Shown one piece after another: positions 25,876 to 36,400 of a stretch of DNA of 47,819 nucleotides. Each line of letters begins with the position of its first letter. The first letter of the stretch is position 1. The notes under the pieces were generated by a model that saw only the letters and a list, made by a program, of their open reading frames with translations, was not told the origin of the DNA and did not search any database. The position numbers and the translations under genes are program-made. The stretch is from contig JAHDHZ010000001.1 of assembly GCA_020631045.1 (NCBI GenBank), positions 25,933 to 73,751 of the forward strand, in the 5' to 3' direction. The DNA comes from Flavobacteriales bacterium. Its GTDB lineage: Bacteria > Bacteroidota > Bacteroidia > Flavobacteriales_G > JALEGO01.

Positions 25876-26818
25876 TCTTCTCAATCAGATAGGCATTTCT
25901 CTCAGAAGAACTCCTTGAGATTAACTCCCCCAAAAACCCAGCTAAAAACAATTGAAAGCCTATAATCATCGTAGTTAATGCAATAAAAAATTCTGTTCGA
26001 TCTGCAATTAAACGTGCTGAAGTATTGATGAAAATTTTATCGATCACCATCCACCCCACGATCAAAAAACTTATGGCAAACATTACCAAACCCCAAACTC
26101 CAAACACATGCATGGGGCGCTTACCGAACTTTGAAATAAAAAGAATTGATAATAAATCTAAAGGCCCGTAAATAAATCTTGAGAGTCCGAATTTAGTAAC
26201 TCCGTATTTTCTTGCACGATGCTGTACTACTTTTTCACCTATTTTGTCAAAACCTGCACGTTTAGCAATTACTGGAATATAACGATGCATCTCACCGTAT
26301 ACCTCGATTGACTTTACGACCTCATTTTTATAGGCTTTTAATCCGCAATTAAAATCATGCAAATAAATGCCTGACATTTTTCGAGTCGCCCAATTGTATA
26401 ATTTGGTCGGAATCGTTTTACTTAAAGGATCATAGCGCTTTTTTTTATACCCAGAAACCAAATCATACCCCTGAGCCGTTACCATTTCATACATTTCAGG
26501 CAATTCTTCTGGAGAGTCTTGCAAATCAGCATCCATAGTAAAAACAACCTTTCCTTCAGCAAGTTTAAACCCCTCATTCAAAGCAGCTGACTTGCCATAG
26601 TTGCGCCTAAATTTTATGGCTTTGATGAGTTTCTCATGTTTCGTTTTTAATTGCTCAATAATGTTCCAAGAATCATCTTTAGATCCATCATCGACAAAAA
26701 TTACTTCGTAGCTGTGGCCCTCTAAGGAGTTTTGAATCCACCCAAACAATTCAGGTAATGACTCAGCCTCATTCAAAAGAGGAATCACAATACTTATGTC
26801 AATGTTATGCTTTGTCAA
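25868..26818 (-). CDS. Polyprenyl-phosphate GT2 glycosyltransferase (DPMS-like)
   Basis: A 316-residue GT2 enzyme of the dolichol-phosphate-mannose-synthase/GtrB type. It has ISIVIPLLNEAESLPELF, the DADLQDSPEE metal motif and a KFRRNYGKSAALNEGFKL segment. Two C-terminal membrane helices follow (FGVWGLVMFAISFLIVGWMV and FFIALTTMIIGFQLFLAGFLG). Such enzymes load a sugar onto undecaprenyl phosphate for use outside the cytoplasm, which fits the YfhO-like GT-C protein in this window, though that pairing is inferred. It overlaps the DUF4199 gene by 4 bases and the convergent GT2 by 8. Confidence 0.92.
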   Translation of the reverse strand: MTKHNIDISIVIPLLNEAESLPELFGWIQNSLEGHSYEVIFVDDGSKDDSWNIIEQLKTKHEKLIKAIKFRRNYGKSAALNEGFKLAEGKVVFTMDADLQDSPEELPEMYEMVTAQGYDLVSGYKKKRYDPLSKTIPTKLYNWATRKMSGIYLHDFNCGLKAYKNEVVKSIEVYGEMHRYIPVIAKRAGFDKIGEKVVQHRARKYGVTKFGLSRFIYGPLDLLSILFISKFGKRPMHVFGVWGLVMFAISFLIVGWMVIDKIFINTSARLIADRTEFFIALTTMIIGFQLFLAGFLGELISRSSSERNAYLIEKTI

Positions 26819-27312
26819 ACTTTCTTATAAATTAACCCACAAACCAAAGAAATTAAAATGCCTGAAATTGTTTTTGAAAAAGCTTCTGAAAGACAAAGTG
26901 ATAGTAAACTCATTTCTTTGTATTTTGATTTAAACTGATTGAGGTTCTCATCTGAAAAAACAGAGGCCACAGACTCCATGTTTTCGAGAAGAATTGAAAT
27001 GGTCCAGTTTAATAAATTGGGTTTGAAAAAATGTGTGATTAAGTAAGTAAAAAAGGCAAATAATGTGGCATATACAAGCGTTATCAACACACCAGTCTTG
27101 AGCAAATACTTAAAACTTGCATGCTGTAGGCTAAACTTACTTAACCTGTTTAAAAACAAAGAAAGTAACAAAGCCTGAATGACAAAAGAGAAGAACTTGA
27201 ATTCAACAAAAGGATTTTGGTTTGCCAAAAAAACAGTGAAGCAAAAAAACAAAGTAAGCGCAAGGCTTATGAATGATGCTCTAAGAAAAATATATTTTTG
27301 ATAAGCTCCCAT
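26815..27312 (-). CDS. DUF4199 membrane protein
   Basis: A 165-residue protein with four hydrophobic helices: residues about 10-30, 40-56, 72-95 and 145-162. It has the layout of the DUF4199 family. DUF4199 proteins are of unknown function and in Bacteroidota are regularly encoded just before a DPMS-like GT2, as here with a 4-base overlap. A helper role in membrane anchoring or lipid-sugar presentation is possible but unsupported. A minus-strand TAnnTTTG element lies 7 bases upstream. Confidence 0.78.
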   Translation of the reverse strand: MGAYQKYIFLRASFISLALTLFFCFTVFLANQNPFVEFKFFSFVIQALLLSLFLNRLSKFSLQHASFKYLLKTGVLITLVYATLFAFFTYLITHFFKPNLLNWTISILLENMESVASVFSDENLNQFKSKYKEMSLLSLCLSEAFSKTISGILISLVCGLIYKKV

Positions 27313-27319
27313 TGCTCAG

Positions 27320-27327
27320 CAAAACTA
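27320..27327 (-). promoter_or_regulatory. Bacteroidota -7 promoter element (TAGTTTTG)
   Basis: On the minus strand this reads TAGTTTTG, exact TAnnTTTG, ending 7 bases before the DUF4199 ATG. The predicted leader is at most a few bases. Confidence 0.55.
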
Positions 27328-27368
27328 TTAGTTTTTCAGCAAATTCATCTATAAAGACAATTAATTTC

Positions 27369-27376
27369 TACATTTG
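27369..27376 (+). promoter_or_regulatory. Bacteroidota -7 promoter element (TACATTTG)
   Basis: Exact TAnnTTTG match ending 5 bases before the tpiA ATG. It should drive the tpiA-prmA operon and perhaps the giant genes after it. The mRNA is probably leaderless. Confidence 0.65.
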
Positions 27377-27381
27377 AAGGA

Positions 27382-28110
27382 ATGAGTAGAAAAATAATTG
27401 CCGGCAATTGGAAGATGAACCTCTCCACCAATCAAGGCATTGAGCTAATTCAACAAATTGAAGCGGTTGATACAAAACATACAATTATTGCTTTTCCATC
27501 ATTTGTAAGCTTAAGTTCAATTGCAAAAGAAGCTCAGAAAATATCTGTAGGAGCTCAAAACTGCGGGGCATTCCAAAATGGAGCTTACACAGGAGAGGTT
27601 TCTACCCAGATGATTAAAGATGTCAAAGCTGAATATGTACTAGTAGGTCATTCTGAAAGAAGAGTAATCTTAAAAGAAAACAACACTGATTTTAAAGCTA
27701 AGATTCAACGTTGCCTAGAACAAAACTTAAAAGTTATTTTTTGCATTGGTGAAAATTTAGAGCAAAGACAAGCAGGCAATGAGCAATCAATTGTCAGTGA
27801 ACAACTCAGTCAAGTGCTCAGTAGCTTTAACACATCTGAGTTAAGCAACATCACCATTGCCTATGAACCTGTATGGGCCATCGGCACGGGAAAAAACGCA
27901 AACAATGATCAAATTGAATCTATGCACCGATTTATCAAGCAGTTTTGTAAAGAAAGCTTCAAGACACAGTTTAAGGTCTTGTATGGAGGGAGTTGCAAGC
28001 CCACAAATGCGCAAGAAATATTCTCATGCAAAAGTGTTGATGGCGTTTTGGTAGGAGGCGCCTCCCTAAAGGCTGATGCCTTTATCTCTATCATTCAAGC
28101 AGCAGGCTAA
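27382..28110 (+). CDS. tpiA: Triosephosphate isomerase
   Basis: A 242-residue TIM barrel that interconverts dihydroxyacetone phosphate and glyceraldehyde 3-phosphate. Active-site residues are visible: Asn and Lys in AGNWKMN, the electrophilic His in VLVGHSERR near residue 90, and the catalytic Glu in AYEPVWAIGTGK near residue 160. YGGSCKP and VDGVLVGGASL bind phosphate. The length is slightly short of the usual 250. The stop is directly followed by the prmA ATG, a common pairing in Bacteroidota. Confidence 0.97.
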   Translation: MSRKIIAGNWKMNLSTNQGIELIQQIEAVDTKHTIIAFPSFVSLSSIAKEAQKISVGAQNCGAFQNGAYTGEVSTQMIKDVKAEYVLVGHSERRVILKENNTDFKAKIQRCLEQNLKVIFCIGENLEQRQAGNEQSIVSEQLSQVLSSFNTSELSNITIAYEPVWAIGTGKNANNDQIESMHRFIKQFCKESFKTQFKVLYGGSCKPTNAQEIFSCKSVDGVLVGGASLKADAFISIIQAAG

Positions 28111-28938
28111 ATGCATTATACAGAAATACATTTCAATCAAATTTCTGAACAAAGAAAACCCATTGTGATCGCTTTTTTAAGCGAGCTTCAGTTTGAAAGT
28201 TTTGAAGATCAAAATGGATTGTCTTGTTTTATACAATCAAATCTATTCAGTCAAAAAGCCCTAGATGAAGTTTGCTCAGAATACTCCATTGATGAATCTT
28301 ACCAAATCATAGAACACAAAAAAGAAAACTGGAATAAAAATTGGGAACGCAACATCACTCCCATCATGATCGATGACATATGTCAAGTCCGATGTGATTT
28401 TCATCAAAAAAATGAGCAGCTATCTTACGATATCGTAATCAATCCTAAAATGAGCTTTGGCACGGGCCACCACCAAACAACACGGCTCATGCTTCAAAAC
28501 ATGCTAAAGCTTGAGATTAAAGATGCAGAGGTATTAGATATGGGCTGTGGAACAGGAGTTCTAGGCATTCTTGCATTACTGAAACAAGCAAAACATGTAA
28601 ACTTTGTTGACATAGATGATTGGGCCATTGAAAACACAAAAGAAAACATCAAAAAAAATACTACAAATACTAACTACAAGACCTTTATTGGAGGAATTGA
28701 ACAATTAGATGGTGAAAAAAATTACGACCTGATTTTATCAAACATCACCAAAAACATTAATTTAGAATACATTGAGTCATATAGATCTATCACAAAGCAA
28801 AATGCTAAGTTGGTTTTGAGTGGATTTTACATAACTGATAAAAACGATGTGGTTGAAAAAGCTAAGGCAGCTAGATTTGATCTCATCGAAACAAAACAAG
28901 AAGATAATTGGATTGCCCTATGTTTTCAAAAGCAATAA
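28111..28938 (+). CDS. prmA: Ribosomal protein L11 methyltransferase
   Basis: A 275-residue SAM-dependent methyltransferase that trimethylates L11. The conserved MSFGTGHHQTTRLML and the SAM motif VLDMGCGTGVLGILAL are present, followed by FVDIDDWAIENTKENI and the catalytic-region LILSNITKNI. The N-terminal substrate-recognition domain begins at MHYTEIHFNQISEQ. It starts immediately after the tpiA stop. The next gene begins inside its last 19 bases. Confidence 0.95.
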   Translation: MHYTEIHFNQISEQRKPIVIAFLSELQFESFEDQNGLSCFIQSNLFSQKALDEVCSEYSIDESYQIIEHKKENWNKNWERNITPIMIDDICQVRCDFHQKNEQLSYDIVINPKMSFGTGHHQTTRLMLQNMLKLEIKDAEVLDMGCGTGVLGILALLKQAKHVNFVDIDDWAIENTKENIKKNTTNTNYKTFIGGIEQLDGEKNYDLILSNITKNINLEYIESYRSITKQNAKLVLSGFYITDKNDVVEKAKAARFDLIETKQEDNWIALCFQKQ

Positions 28939-31900
28939 AAATAAGTCTCATCCTGTGCTTGGTATCACTGGGCACCTCACATCTTCTGGCTCAAAAGCAA
29001 TTGCTGAGATTTAGTGAAGACACCACAGAATTTTTCAAAGAACTAAAGGGCTATGTAGAAAACGCTCCAAACCGTGAAGTTGAAGCAAAGAAATTAATGA
29101 AGTCATTCGAACCTGTATGGTTTGGAGGAGCCTTCACCGACCACCAAAAAAAGCTTGTCTTAAAAGTCTCAAACTTCATGCTGAAGAAAAAAATGTCTCC
29201 TTTTCCTTTTTATAAGAATTATATTCTTGCTCTCATTGGTTTTCATCACAGTCAACAATCTGAAGATAGTTTTGATGCTTGGGCCTTGAACCTTGAAAAA
29301 ATCATTAAATCAAATAACAAGAGAAAACTTCAGAGTTATCTTGAATTTAGTAGTTATTTCTTTGAAGAAAATGCTGTATTTAGATCAAATTCTGTAAAAT
29401 GGGTTGTTGAAGCATCTGAATATTTCTTTGAATATGCCGATGTACCATTTATTGTATTTCCCTCTTTGAATTTAAAATGCTATTCTAAAGGTGACAGTGC
29501 AATTATTCATCATACCTCAGGAGTTTATTTTCCGACCACAAATACCTTTAAAGGAAAAACTGGAGATCTTTACTGGCAAAGAGCCGGATTTTCTCAACAA
29601 GAAGTGCGTGCTGAATTATCATCTTATAAAATTGATGTCAAAAAATCTACCTTTAATGCCGATTCTGTATTATTTTATAACACTTTTTGGTTTAACAAAC
29701 CTCTCAAAGGAAAGGTCATCGAAAAAGTTTTGGCAAACGTCACTCCAGAAAATGCTTCTTACCCTGAATTTATATCTTATGATCAGCGTATAAAAATACC
29801 AAACCTGTTAGATGATGTTGATTTTGATGGTGGGTTTACACAAAAAGGATCAAAAATCATCGGCTCAGGAACTCCTGATCACAAAGCCGCTTTATTTGTT
29901 TACAGAGATAATGCTCCTTTCATCACATTAGAATCTGAAGCTTTTTTGATAAAACCAGATAAAATTGCCTCAGCAAAGACGCAAACTACAATCTATTTAG
30001 ATGAAGATTCTATCACTCACCCTGACTTAACACTAAATATCTCCTCAAAAGACAAGCACATTAGTTTAACGCGTGTGGGAGACGGCTTACAAAAAACTCC
30101 ATACACCAATACCTACCATAAAACAGAAATGTATTTTGATCAATTTTCTTGGACCATTGGTGCACCTACGGCCTATTTAGGCCCTATTGAAGGTTCTGAA
30201 ATCTCAAATATGCTGCTAGAGTCAAACGATTACTACCAACAAGCAAACTTTGATCGATTGATGGGTATTGATGCTAAAAGCCCGTTGTATGTCATCAATA
30301 GATGTTCTAGAGACAATGGCGATGTTGACGAATTGTCTTTAAAAGAAATTGCCAATTGCTGGGGCATTTCTAGAGCTCAAGCCAAAGGCATGCTCTTAAG
30401 ACTTTCTACCCTAGGATTTGTACAATACAATGTGAGTAACGATATGATTACTATCAACCAAAAACTTAGGCACTACATTTATTCGAATGCTGAAAAAGAA
30501 GATTATGACAACATTCAATTTAAGTCAATCACCAAAGAAGGTAAAATCAATGGAGAGCTCAACTTATTAAGCAACAACATTCGCCTAAGTGGAGTTGATA
30601 TGGTCTTATTAAGTGATTCTCAGAAGGTTTACGTGTACCCTAAAGACGGAAATCTATTGTTAAAAAAGAATCGAGATTTTGAATTCACAGGAGTTGTAAA
30701 CGCAGGAGCTTTTGAGTTATTCGGAAAAGAGTACAAATTCAATTATCAAAACTTTAAAATTGAAATGCCTCAAATAGATTCAGCGCACACTTACGTGACA
30801 GCCGACCAAACAGATGAAAATGGCCGACCAATTGAATCTAAAGTAAAATCAACCATAGAAGATTTAAAGGGAGAGCTTTTAATCGACAATCCAGGAAATA
30901 AGTCAGGAATCAAACGCTTATCAAGATACCCTGTCTTTAAAAGCAAGGAGCCTTCTTTTGTCTATTATGATGCAAAACAAATTTTGGGTGGAGTATACAA
31001 TAGAAGCAAGTTTTATTTTCAAGTTAACCCTTTTGAATACGACAGTTTAGATCAAATTACTGCAAAAAGCTTAAACTTTGAAGGCACTTTGGTTTCTTAC
31101 GATATTTTTCCTGACATTGATGAAAAGCTAGGCGTAATGAATGACCTCTCTCTAGGTTTTGTGCACAATACACCTAGCGCTGGTCTTGATTGTTATCAAG
31201 GTAAAGGAAATTACAATAATGAAATCATTTTAAGCAACCGAGGACTAAGAGGAGACGGAGAACTCAGTTATTTGACCTCAATTGTAGAATCAAATGATTT
31301 TATTTTTTATCCTGACTCTATGAATACAATGGCTCAAAACTACAGTATTGAAGAAGTCCCTAACGGCACAGAGTTTCCTCCTGTTTACGGGCAAGATGTG
31401 CAAATACATTGGCAGCCTTACAATGATTTCATGAATGCTTCTAATGGTAAAAAGCCTATTGCCATGTATGATGGATCTAAATTTGAAGGCACTTTAACCA
31501 ACAAGCCTACTGGCCTTGAAGGAGATGGGATGCTTGCTTTTCAAAAAGCAGAATTAGAATCAAACCTAATGAAGTTTAAGTTCATGGACTTCTCTGCAGA
31601 TACCGCTGAGTTTAGGTTGAAAAACGATATCGCCAATGAAGATGCTGTAGCTGCTGCAAGCGCCATTTCTTTTGCTACAGACAATGTTAAAGCACATGTT
31701 GATTTTAGAGAAATGAAAGGTGATTTTTGGTCAAATGATGGTGGTAGTTTTGTTGACTTTCCTAGAAATAAATACATCGCTTTTATGGATAAGTTCACTT
31801 GGTACATGGAAAGTGAAGACATTGAACTTTCTGCCAGCACAAAGGTTAAAGATGAGAATACTGGTGTGCAGTTAGAAGGTGCCGAATTTATCTCAGTTCA

Positions 31901-33410
31901 TGAAAATCAAGACTCCTTAAGGTTTTTTGCGGGTGGAGCGATTTATAACGTTGATAAAAATATCATAAATTGTACCCGAATCAAATACATCTATGTTGCA
32001 GATGGTCTGGTGCACCCTGATTCAGGAAAAATGACCATTAAGAGAAATGCCAAAATTGATCCGCTTGAAAACTCAACTATTATTGCCAACAGTACAAATA
32101 GATACCATGAAATTTTTGATGCTAAAACAGAAATTTTAGGTAGATACAACTACAGAGCCTCGGGAAAATATAACTACAAAGACGGTGAAGGTAAATTGCA
32201 AGAAGTATTTTTTGAAGAAATTAAAGTAGATTCTTCAAAACAAACTATTGCTAAAGGATTTGTTGAAGAATCTGCCAATTTCACTATTAGTCCTAGATAT
32301 GACTTTAAAGGTGAAGTAGAATTGTATGCTAGTAAAAAGAACCTAACCTTTGATGGAAATGGCAAACTTAAACACAATTGTGAGCTGATCCCAAAAGATT
32401 GGTTTCGTTTTAGAGGTGAGTTAAACCCTAAAGATGTGCTTATTCCAATTGATACAGTATTGAGAAACGAAAAAAAGAATCCTGTAGTAGCCAGTGTTAT
32501 GATGAAAAACGATTCTGCACATCTGTATCCAAGATTCACTTCTTTGCCCAAAACCTATTCAGATCATGAGCTGATCCATGCAAGTGGTTTTTTGAGATTT
32601 AATGCAGAGAAAAATGTTTTTGAAATTTCTAATCTTGCTAAAATGGAAGAGCTAAGCTTACCTGGAAATTACATCAACATGAATGCTGATGATTGTAACA
32701 TGTACGGCGAAGGCAGACTTAACTTAGGTGTAGATTTTGGACATATGAAGGTTGATCCAGTGGGCAATATCACTTACTATGCCCAAGCAGATAGTGGGAT
32801 CATTAAAACAATGATGAGTTCAGATTTCTTTTTCTCATCTGAGGCCTTAGACTATATGGCTAAAACTTTTCAAGCCAACACTGCTGGTGAGCCTATTGAT
32901 TTTGATACTGAAGTTTTCACACATGGATTGCAAGAATATGTGGGCAAGAAAAAATCTGATAAACTCATTACAGATCTAAGTTTACTCGGAAAATTCAAAA
33001 AATTCCCAAAAGAGCTTGAAAAATCGCTGTTTTTCACTGATGTTCAGATGAGATGGAATCAAGAAACTAGGTCTTATGTTTCAATTGGCCAACTTTCATT
33101 AAGCAACATTAAAAACAACGTTATCAACCAAAAACTTAACGGCAATCTTGAAATTGTCAAAAGACGAAGCGGAGACATCTTTACACTTTATTTAGAAGTA
33201 GATGCCTACACTTGGTATTACTTCTTTTACACAAGAGGAATTCTACAAGTATTGTCATCAGATACTGGATTTAATGATATTGTAAAAAATACCAAAAACG
33301 ATAAGCGAAAAACCAAATACGGAAAAGGTAAAACATTCTCTTACATGCTTTCTTCTCCTAAGAAGCAAAAAGACTTTGTAAGAAAAATGCAACAAATTCT
33401 TGAAGAGTAA
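28920..33410 (+). CDS. Giant exported beta-rich protein of unknown function with winged-helix-like insert
   Basis: A 1,496-residue protein with a signal peptide (MFSKAIKISLILCLVSLGTSHLLAQ), so it acts in the periplasm or outer membrane. I do not recognise a characterised family. Most of it is beta-rich repeats with recurring aromatic/Asp patterns, such as DSVLFYNTFWF, KSKFYFQVNPFEYDSL and DFSADTAEFRL. This suggests a long beta-helix or stacked beta domains. Residues about 457-527 (LKEIANCWGISRAQAKGMLL and LSTLGFVQYNVSNDMITI) look like a winged helix embedded in the exported protein. The ATG at 28920 begins a clean signal peptide; a TTG four codons earlier is less likely. It overlaps prmA by 19 bases and the next gene by 11. 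Confidence 0.72.
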   Translation: MFSKAIKISLILCLVSLGTSHLLAQKQLLRFSEDTTEFFKELKGYVENAPNREVEAKKLMKSFEPVWFGGAFTDHQKKLVLKVSNFMLKKKMSPFPFYKNYILALIGFHHSQQSEDSFDAWALNLEKIIKSNNKRKLQSYLEFSSYFFEENAVFRSNSVKWVVEASEYFFEYADVPFIVFPSLNLKCYSKGDSAIIHHTSGVYFPTTNTFKGKTGDLYWQRAGFSQQEVRAELSSYKIDVKKSTFNADSVLFYNTFWFNKPLKGKVIEKVLANVTPENASYPEFISYDQRIKIPNLLDDVDFDGGFTQKGSKIIGSGTPDHKAALFVYRDNAPFITLESEAFLIKPDKIASAKTQTTIYLDEDSITHPDLTLNISSKDKHISLTRVGDGLQKTPYTNTYHKTEMYFDQFSWTIGAPTAYLGPIEGSEISNMLLESNDYYQQANFDRLMGIDAKSPLYVINRCSRDNGDVDELSLKEIANCWGISRAQAKGMLLRLSTLGFVQYNVSNDMITINQKLRHYIYSNAEKEDYDNIQFKSITKEGKINGELNLLSNNIRLSGVDMVLLSDSQKVYVYPKDGNLLLKKNRDFEFTGVVNAGAFELFGKEYKFNYQNFKIEMPQIDSAHTYVTADQTDENGRPIESKVKSTIEDLKGELLIDNPGNKSGIKRLSRYPVFKSKEPSFVYYDAKQILGGVYNRSKFYFQVNPFEYDSLDQITAKSLNFEGTLVSYDIFPDIDEKLGVMNDLSLGFVHNTPSAGLDCYQGKGNYNNEIILSNRGLRGDGELSYLTSIVESNDFIFYPDSMNTMAQNYSIEEVPNGTEFPPVYGQDVQIHWQPYNDFMNASNGKKPIAMYDGSKFEGTLTNKPTGLEGDGMLAFQKAELESNLMKFKFMDFSADTAEFRLKNDIANEDAVAAASAISFATDNVKAHVDFREMKGDFWSNDGGSFVDFPRNKYIAFMDKFTWYMESEDIELSASTKVKDENTGVQLEGAEFISVHENQDSLRFFAGGAIYNVDKNIINCTRIKYIYVADGLVHPDSGKMTIKRNAKIDPLENSTIIANSTNRYHEIFDAKTEILGRYNYRASGKYNYKDGEGKLQEVFFEEIKVDSSKQTIAKGFVEESANFTISPRYDFKGEVELYASKKNLTFDGNGKLKHNCELIPKDWFRFRGELNPKDVLIPIDTVLRNEKKNPVVASVMMKNDSAHLYPRFTSLPKTYSDHELIHASGFLRFNAEKNVFEISNLAKMEELSLPGNYINMNADDCNMYGEGRLNLGVDFGHMKVDPVGNITYYAQADSGIIKTMMSSDFFFSSEALDYMAKTFQANTAGEPIDFDTEVFTHGLQEYVGKKKSDKLITDLSLLGKFKKFPKELEKSLFFTDVQMRWNQETRSYVSIGQLSLSNIKNNVINQKLNGNLEIVKRRSGDIFTLYLEVDAYTWYYFFYTRGILQVLSSDTGFNDIVKNTKNDKRKTKYGKGKTFSYMLSSPKKQKDFVRKMQQILEE

Positions 33411-36400
33411 GCATTACATAACATTGAGCTTTTTGCTCATTCAAAGTTTTTTGATAGCTCAAGAACAATTGAGTGAAGAAACACTTAAAAAGCAAGGTCT
33501 AGAGCTTTTTGAACAACAAAAATTCAAAGAAGCTCAAAGTCATTATTCTAAACTCTACAGTAACTATAATACCAACATGCATTACTGCTATATGCTTGGA
33601 GCTAGTATATTGTACGGCCAAGAAAACAAAGAAGATGCTTTAATTTACTTAGAAAGAGCATTAAACAATGGAAACACTGAGCCTGATTTATATTATTACC
33701 TTGCAAAAGCCTATCACATAAATTATAGATTTTCAAATGCCATCACTTATTATAAAAAATATCAATCAACAGGAAAAAAACGTAAACAATTACCTGTTTC
33801 TAGAGAGATAGAAATGTGTGAGAATGGCAAAACGCTACTTTCTAACATTACTGATATTGCCGTAAAAGAAAAGAAAAGCATTGCACTTGAAGACTTTCAT
33901 AAATCATATACACATGGCGGATTTATAGGCAAAGTACTTAAGGTTCCACCCTTATTTTTATCAAAAATTGATAAAAAGAAAAAATTTAATTCAGTGATGT
34001 ATACCAATCCATCATTTCAGCGTATTTTCTTTGCTTCATACGGAGAATCAGAAAATTCTGGAACTGATATTTACTATGTTGAAAAAAATAAAAAAGACGA
34101 ATTTTCAGCTCCTGTAAAACTACCCAGTACCATCAACACCATTTATGATGAAGATTACGCATTTTACAACACTGCCAACAATACTCTTTATTTTGCCTCT
34201 AAAGGCCACAACAGTATGGGTGGATACGACATCTTTAAGTCTACATACAATGAAGCTGACAACAGTTGGAGTACTCCACAAAACATTGACTTTGCAATCA
34301 ATTCTGCTGGAGATGATTTTCTGATGATTACCAATGAAGATGAGAGCGAGGCTATATTTGCCTCAACAAGAACATCAGAGGCTTCAAAAGTTCATGTATA
34401 TACTGTGGCTTTGACTCGAGCTGCTGTTGATGCAGTAGTTTTAAAGGGAACATACAATTCTGATTTTGACAAAAATGTAGTCATTAGAGTGAAAAATCCA
34501 TCTACAGGCGAAGAAATTGGCAATTTCAAACCTGATCAACAAACTGGAGAATATTCAATTGTGTTGCCCAACGGTGGGGCATTTGATTACTATTTAGAAT
34601 CAGAAAAAGCTGAGAGCCTACACAAAGGAACCATCAATGTTCCTTACCAGGAAGACTTAGTGAGTCTAAGTCAAGATTTAGATTTCAATCTAGTAGGAGA
34701 AGAAGAAACCTTTGCCATCAATAATAAATTTGATGAAAAGGCATCGATCAATGATGAAAATATTAAAGCTACACTACTCAAGCAAAAACAACATCTAGAG
34801 GTGAATTATGATCAAGTAATTGAAAGAGCACAGAATAGTAAGCCTATCCACACCGAAAGAGAAAAAGAGCTCACTCATAACCACTCTATGTTATTAGAAA
34901 AAGCCCAAGCTCTCTTATACAAAAGAGATTCTATCGCAGAGCTTATTGGTCAAAAAAATAAAGCTTTATCTGCATCAAACAACTTAGAGATCAAAGAGGT
35001 TTCAAATAAACTTGAATTACAAAAAAACACTATTGAGCAAACAAACAGTAAGATTGAAGCCTATATCGCTGCCATTCAGGCTAATTCTGAAGATCTAGAA
35101 CTAGTTGATTCACTCAATCAATTAAATGAACACCTTGAGAACGATGCTTCAGATTTAAAATTTAACAGCTTATATAAAGATGATATTAATGAGATAAATA
35201 CTGATATTGAAGCCCTAGAAAAACAATTAAGTCAATTGAACTCTGAAGAAAAAACTACAATACAACAAAAAATCAATGAAAAAAGAACTGAAAAATCTAA
35301 TTTGATTGAAAAGCAAAACATGATAGGTGAATTTATTAAGAGTGAAACTTCTGAAGTTACTGCTATTGAATCAGCTTTTAATGCAATAGAGAATGATCAA
35401 GCTCTCACTGTTTCAAACACACCAGAAAAAGAGACTCAACAACAGCCTAATGAAAACTACTTTAGTGACTATTCAAGCAAAGAGACTACGATAAGCCAAG
35501 AAGAGAAACCTACTTTTTATGAAGAATGGAATGATAAGATCAAGCAAGATTTGCAAACTAAACAAATTGCCTTTGAGCAAACAGAGAATGGTTCTTTTGA
35601 GCAAGAACAATTGGCCATTCAAATCAAAGACTTAGAGCAACAATTGGCTTTAAACAATCAATATCTAGAAGAGCTAAACACACCAGATCAACAAATAATT
35701 GAAGATGATCAGTCCAAAGAAAATAACCAACTAAACCTTTTATCAAAAGAAAATCAAGCCGATCAATTAGTGCTTAACGAACTTGATGAAGAAATTGAAA
35801 TTTTCACTCTAAAAGCAGATGTTGAGACCAACAAATCAACCAAAGAGCAATTAAGACTTACCATAGATAGCTTAAAAGAAAAACGAGCCATTAAAACCGG
35901 AAGCATCCAAGCAAGAGAAGAAATTTCAGAGCATATTAATCAATTGAATGTTCAAAACACTCAAGATTATGATCAACTCTTTCAATCTGATGTTTTAAAT
36001 GAAAAGCTTATGGCATTAAACCAAGAAATCTCATTGTTAAAAGAAGAAAAACAAGTGATTGATGAAACACTTTTGAGTACATCTAAAAAAGACAAGCCTA
36101 CATTTAAAAATAAATCATCTGAGCTTAAACATGCCATTGTCTTAGCTCAGAGTAAAAAAGAAGTGATTGATAGCTTAAAATCAATTATTGACACCCTAGA
36201 ACAAACTAAATTATCAGCTTTGCTCACTGATAATCAAAACAATACTTTAGAATTTAACGATTCTGAAATTGACTCTCTAAACGCTTATAGTTTATTTGAG
36301 CCTTTGAGTGCTAACCAACAAAAAATAAACTCCAACACAAAAAAAATCAAACAACTCAAAGAAGCTAAAGTATCATATAGCCAATCTCAGATTGATTCTG

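Noticed and set aside
31541-32551. Two minus-strand open frames of 99 and 125 codons within the giant exported gene
   Set aside because: Serine- and leucine-rich antisense shadows typical of low-GC genes; no domains, promoters or neighbours support them.
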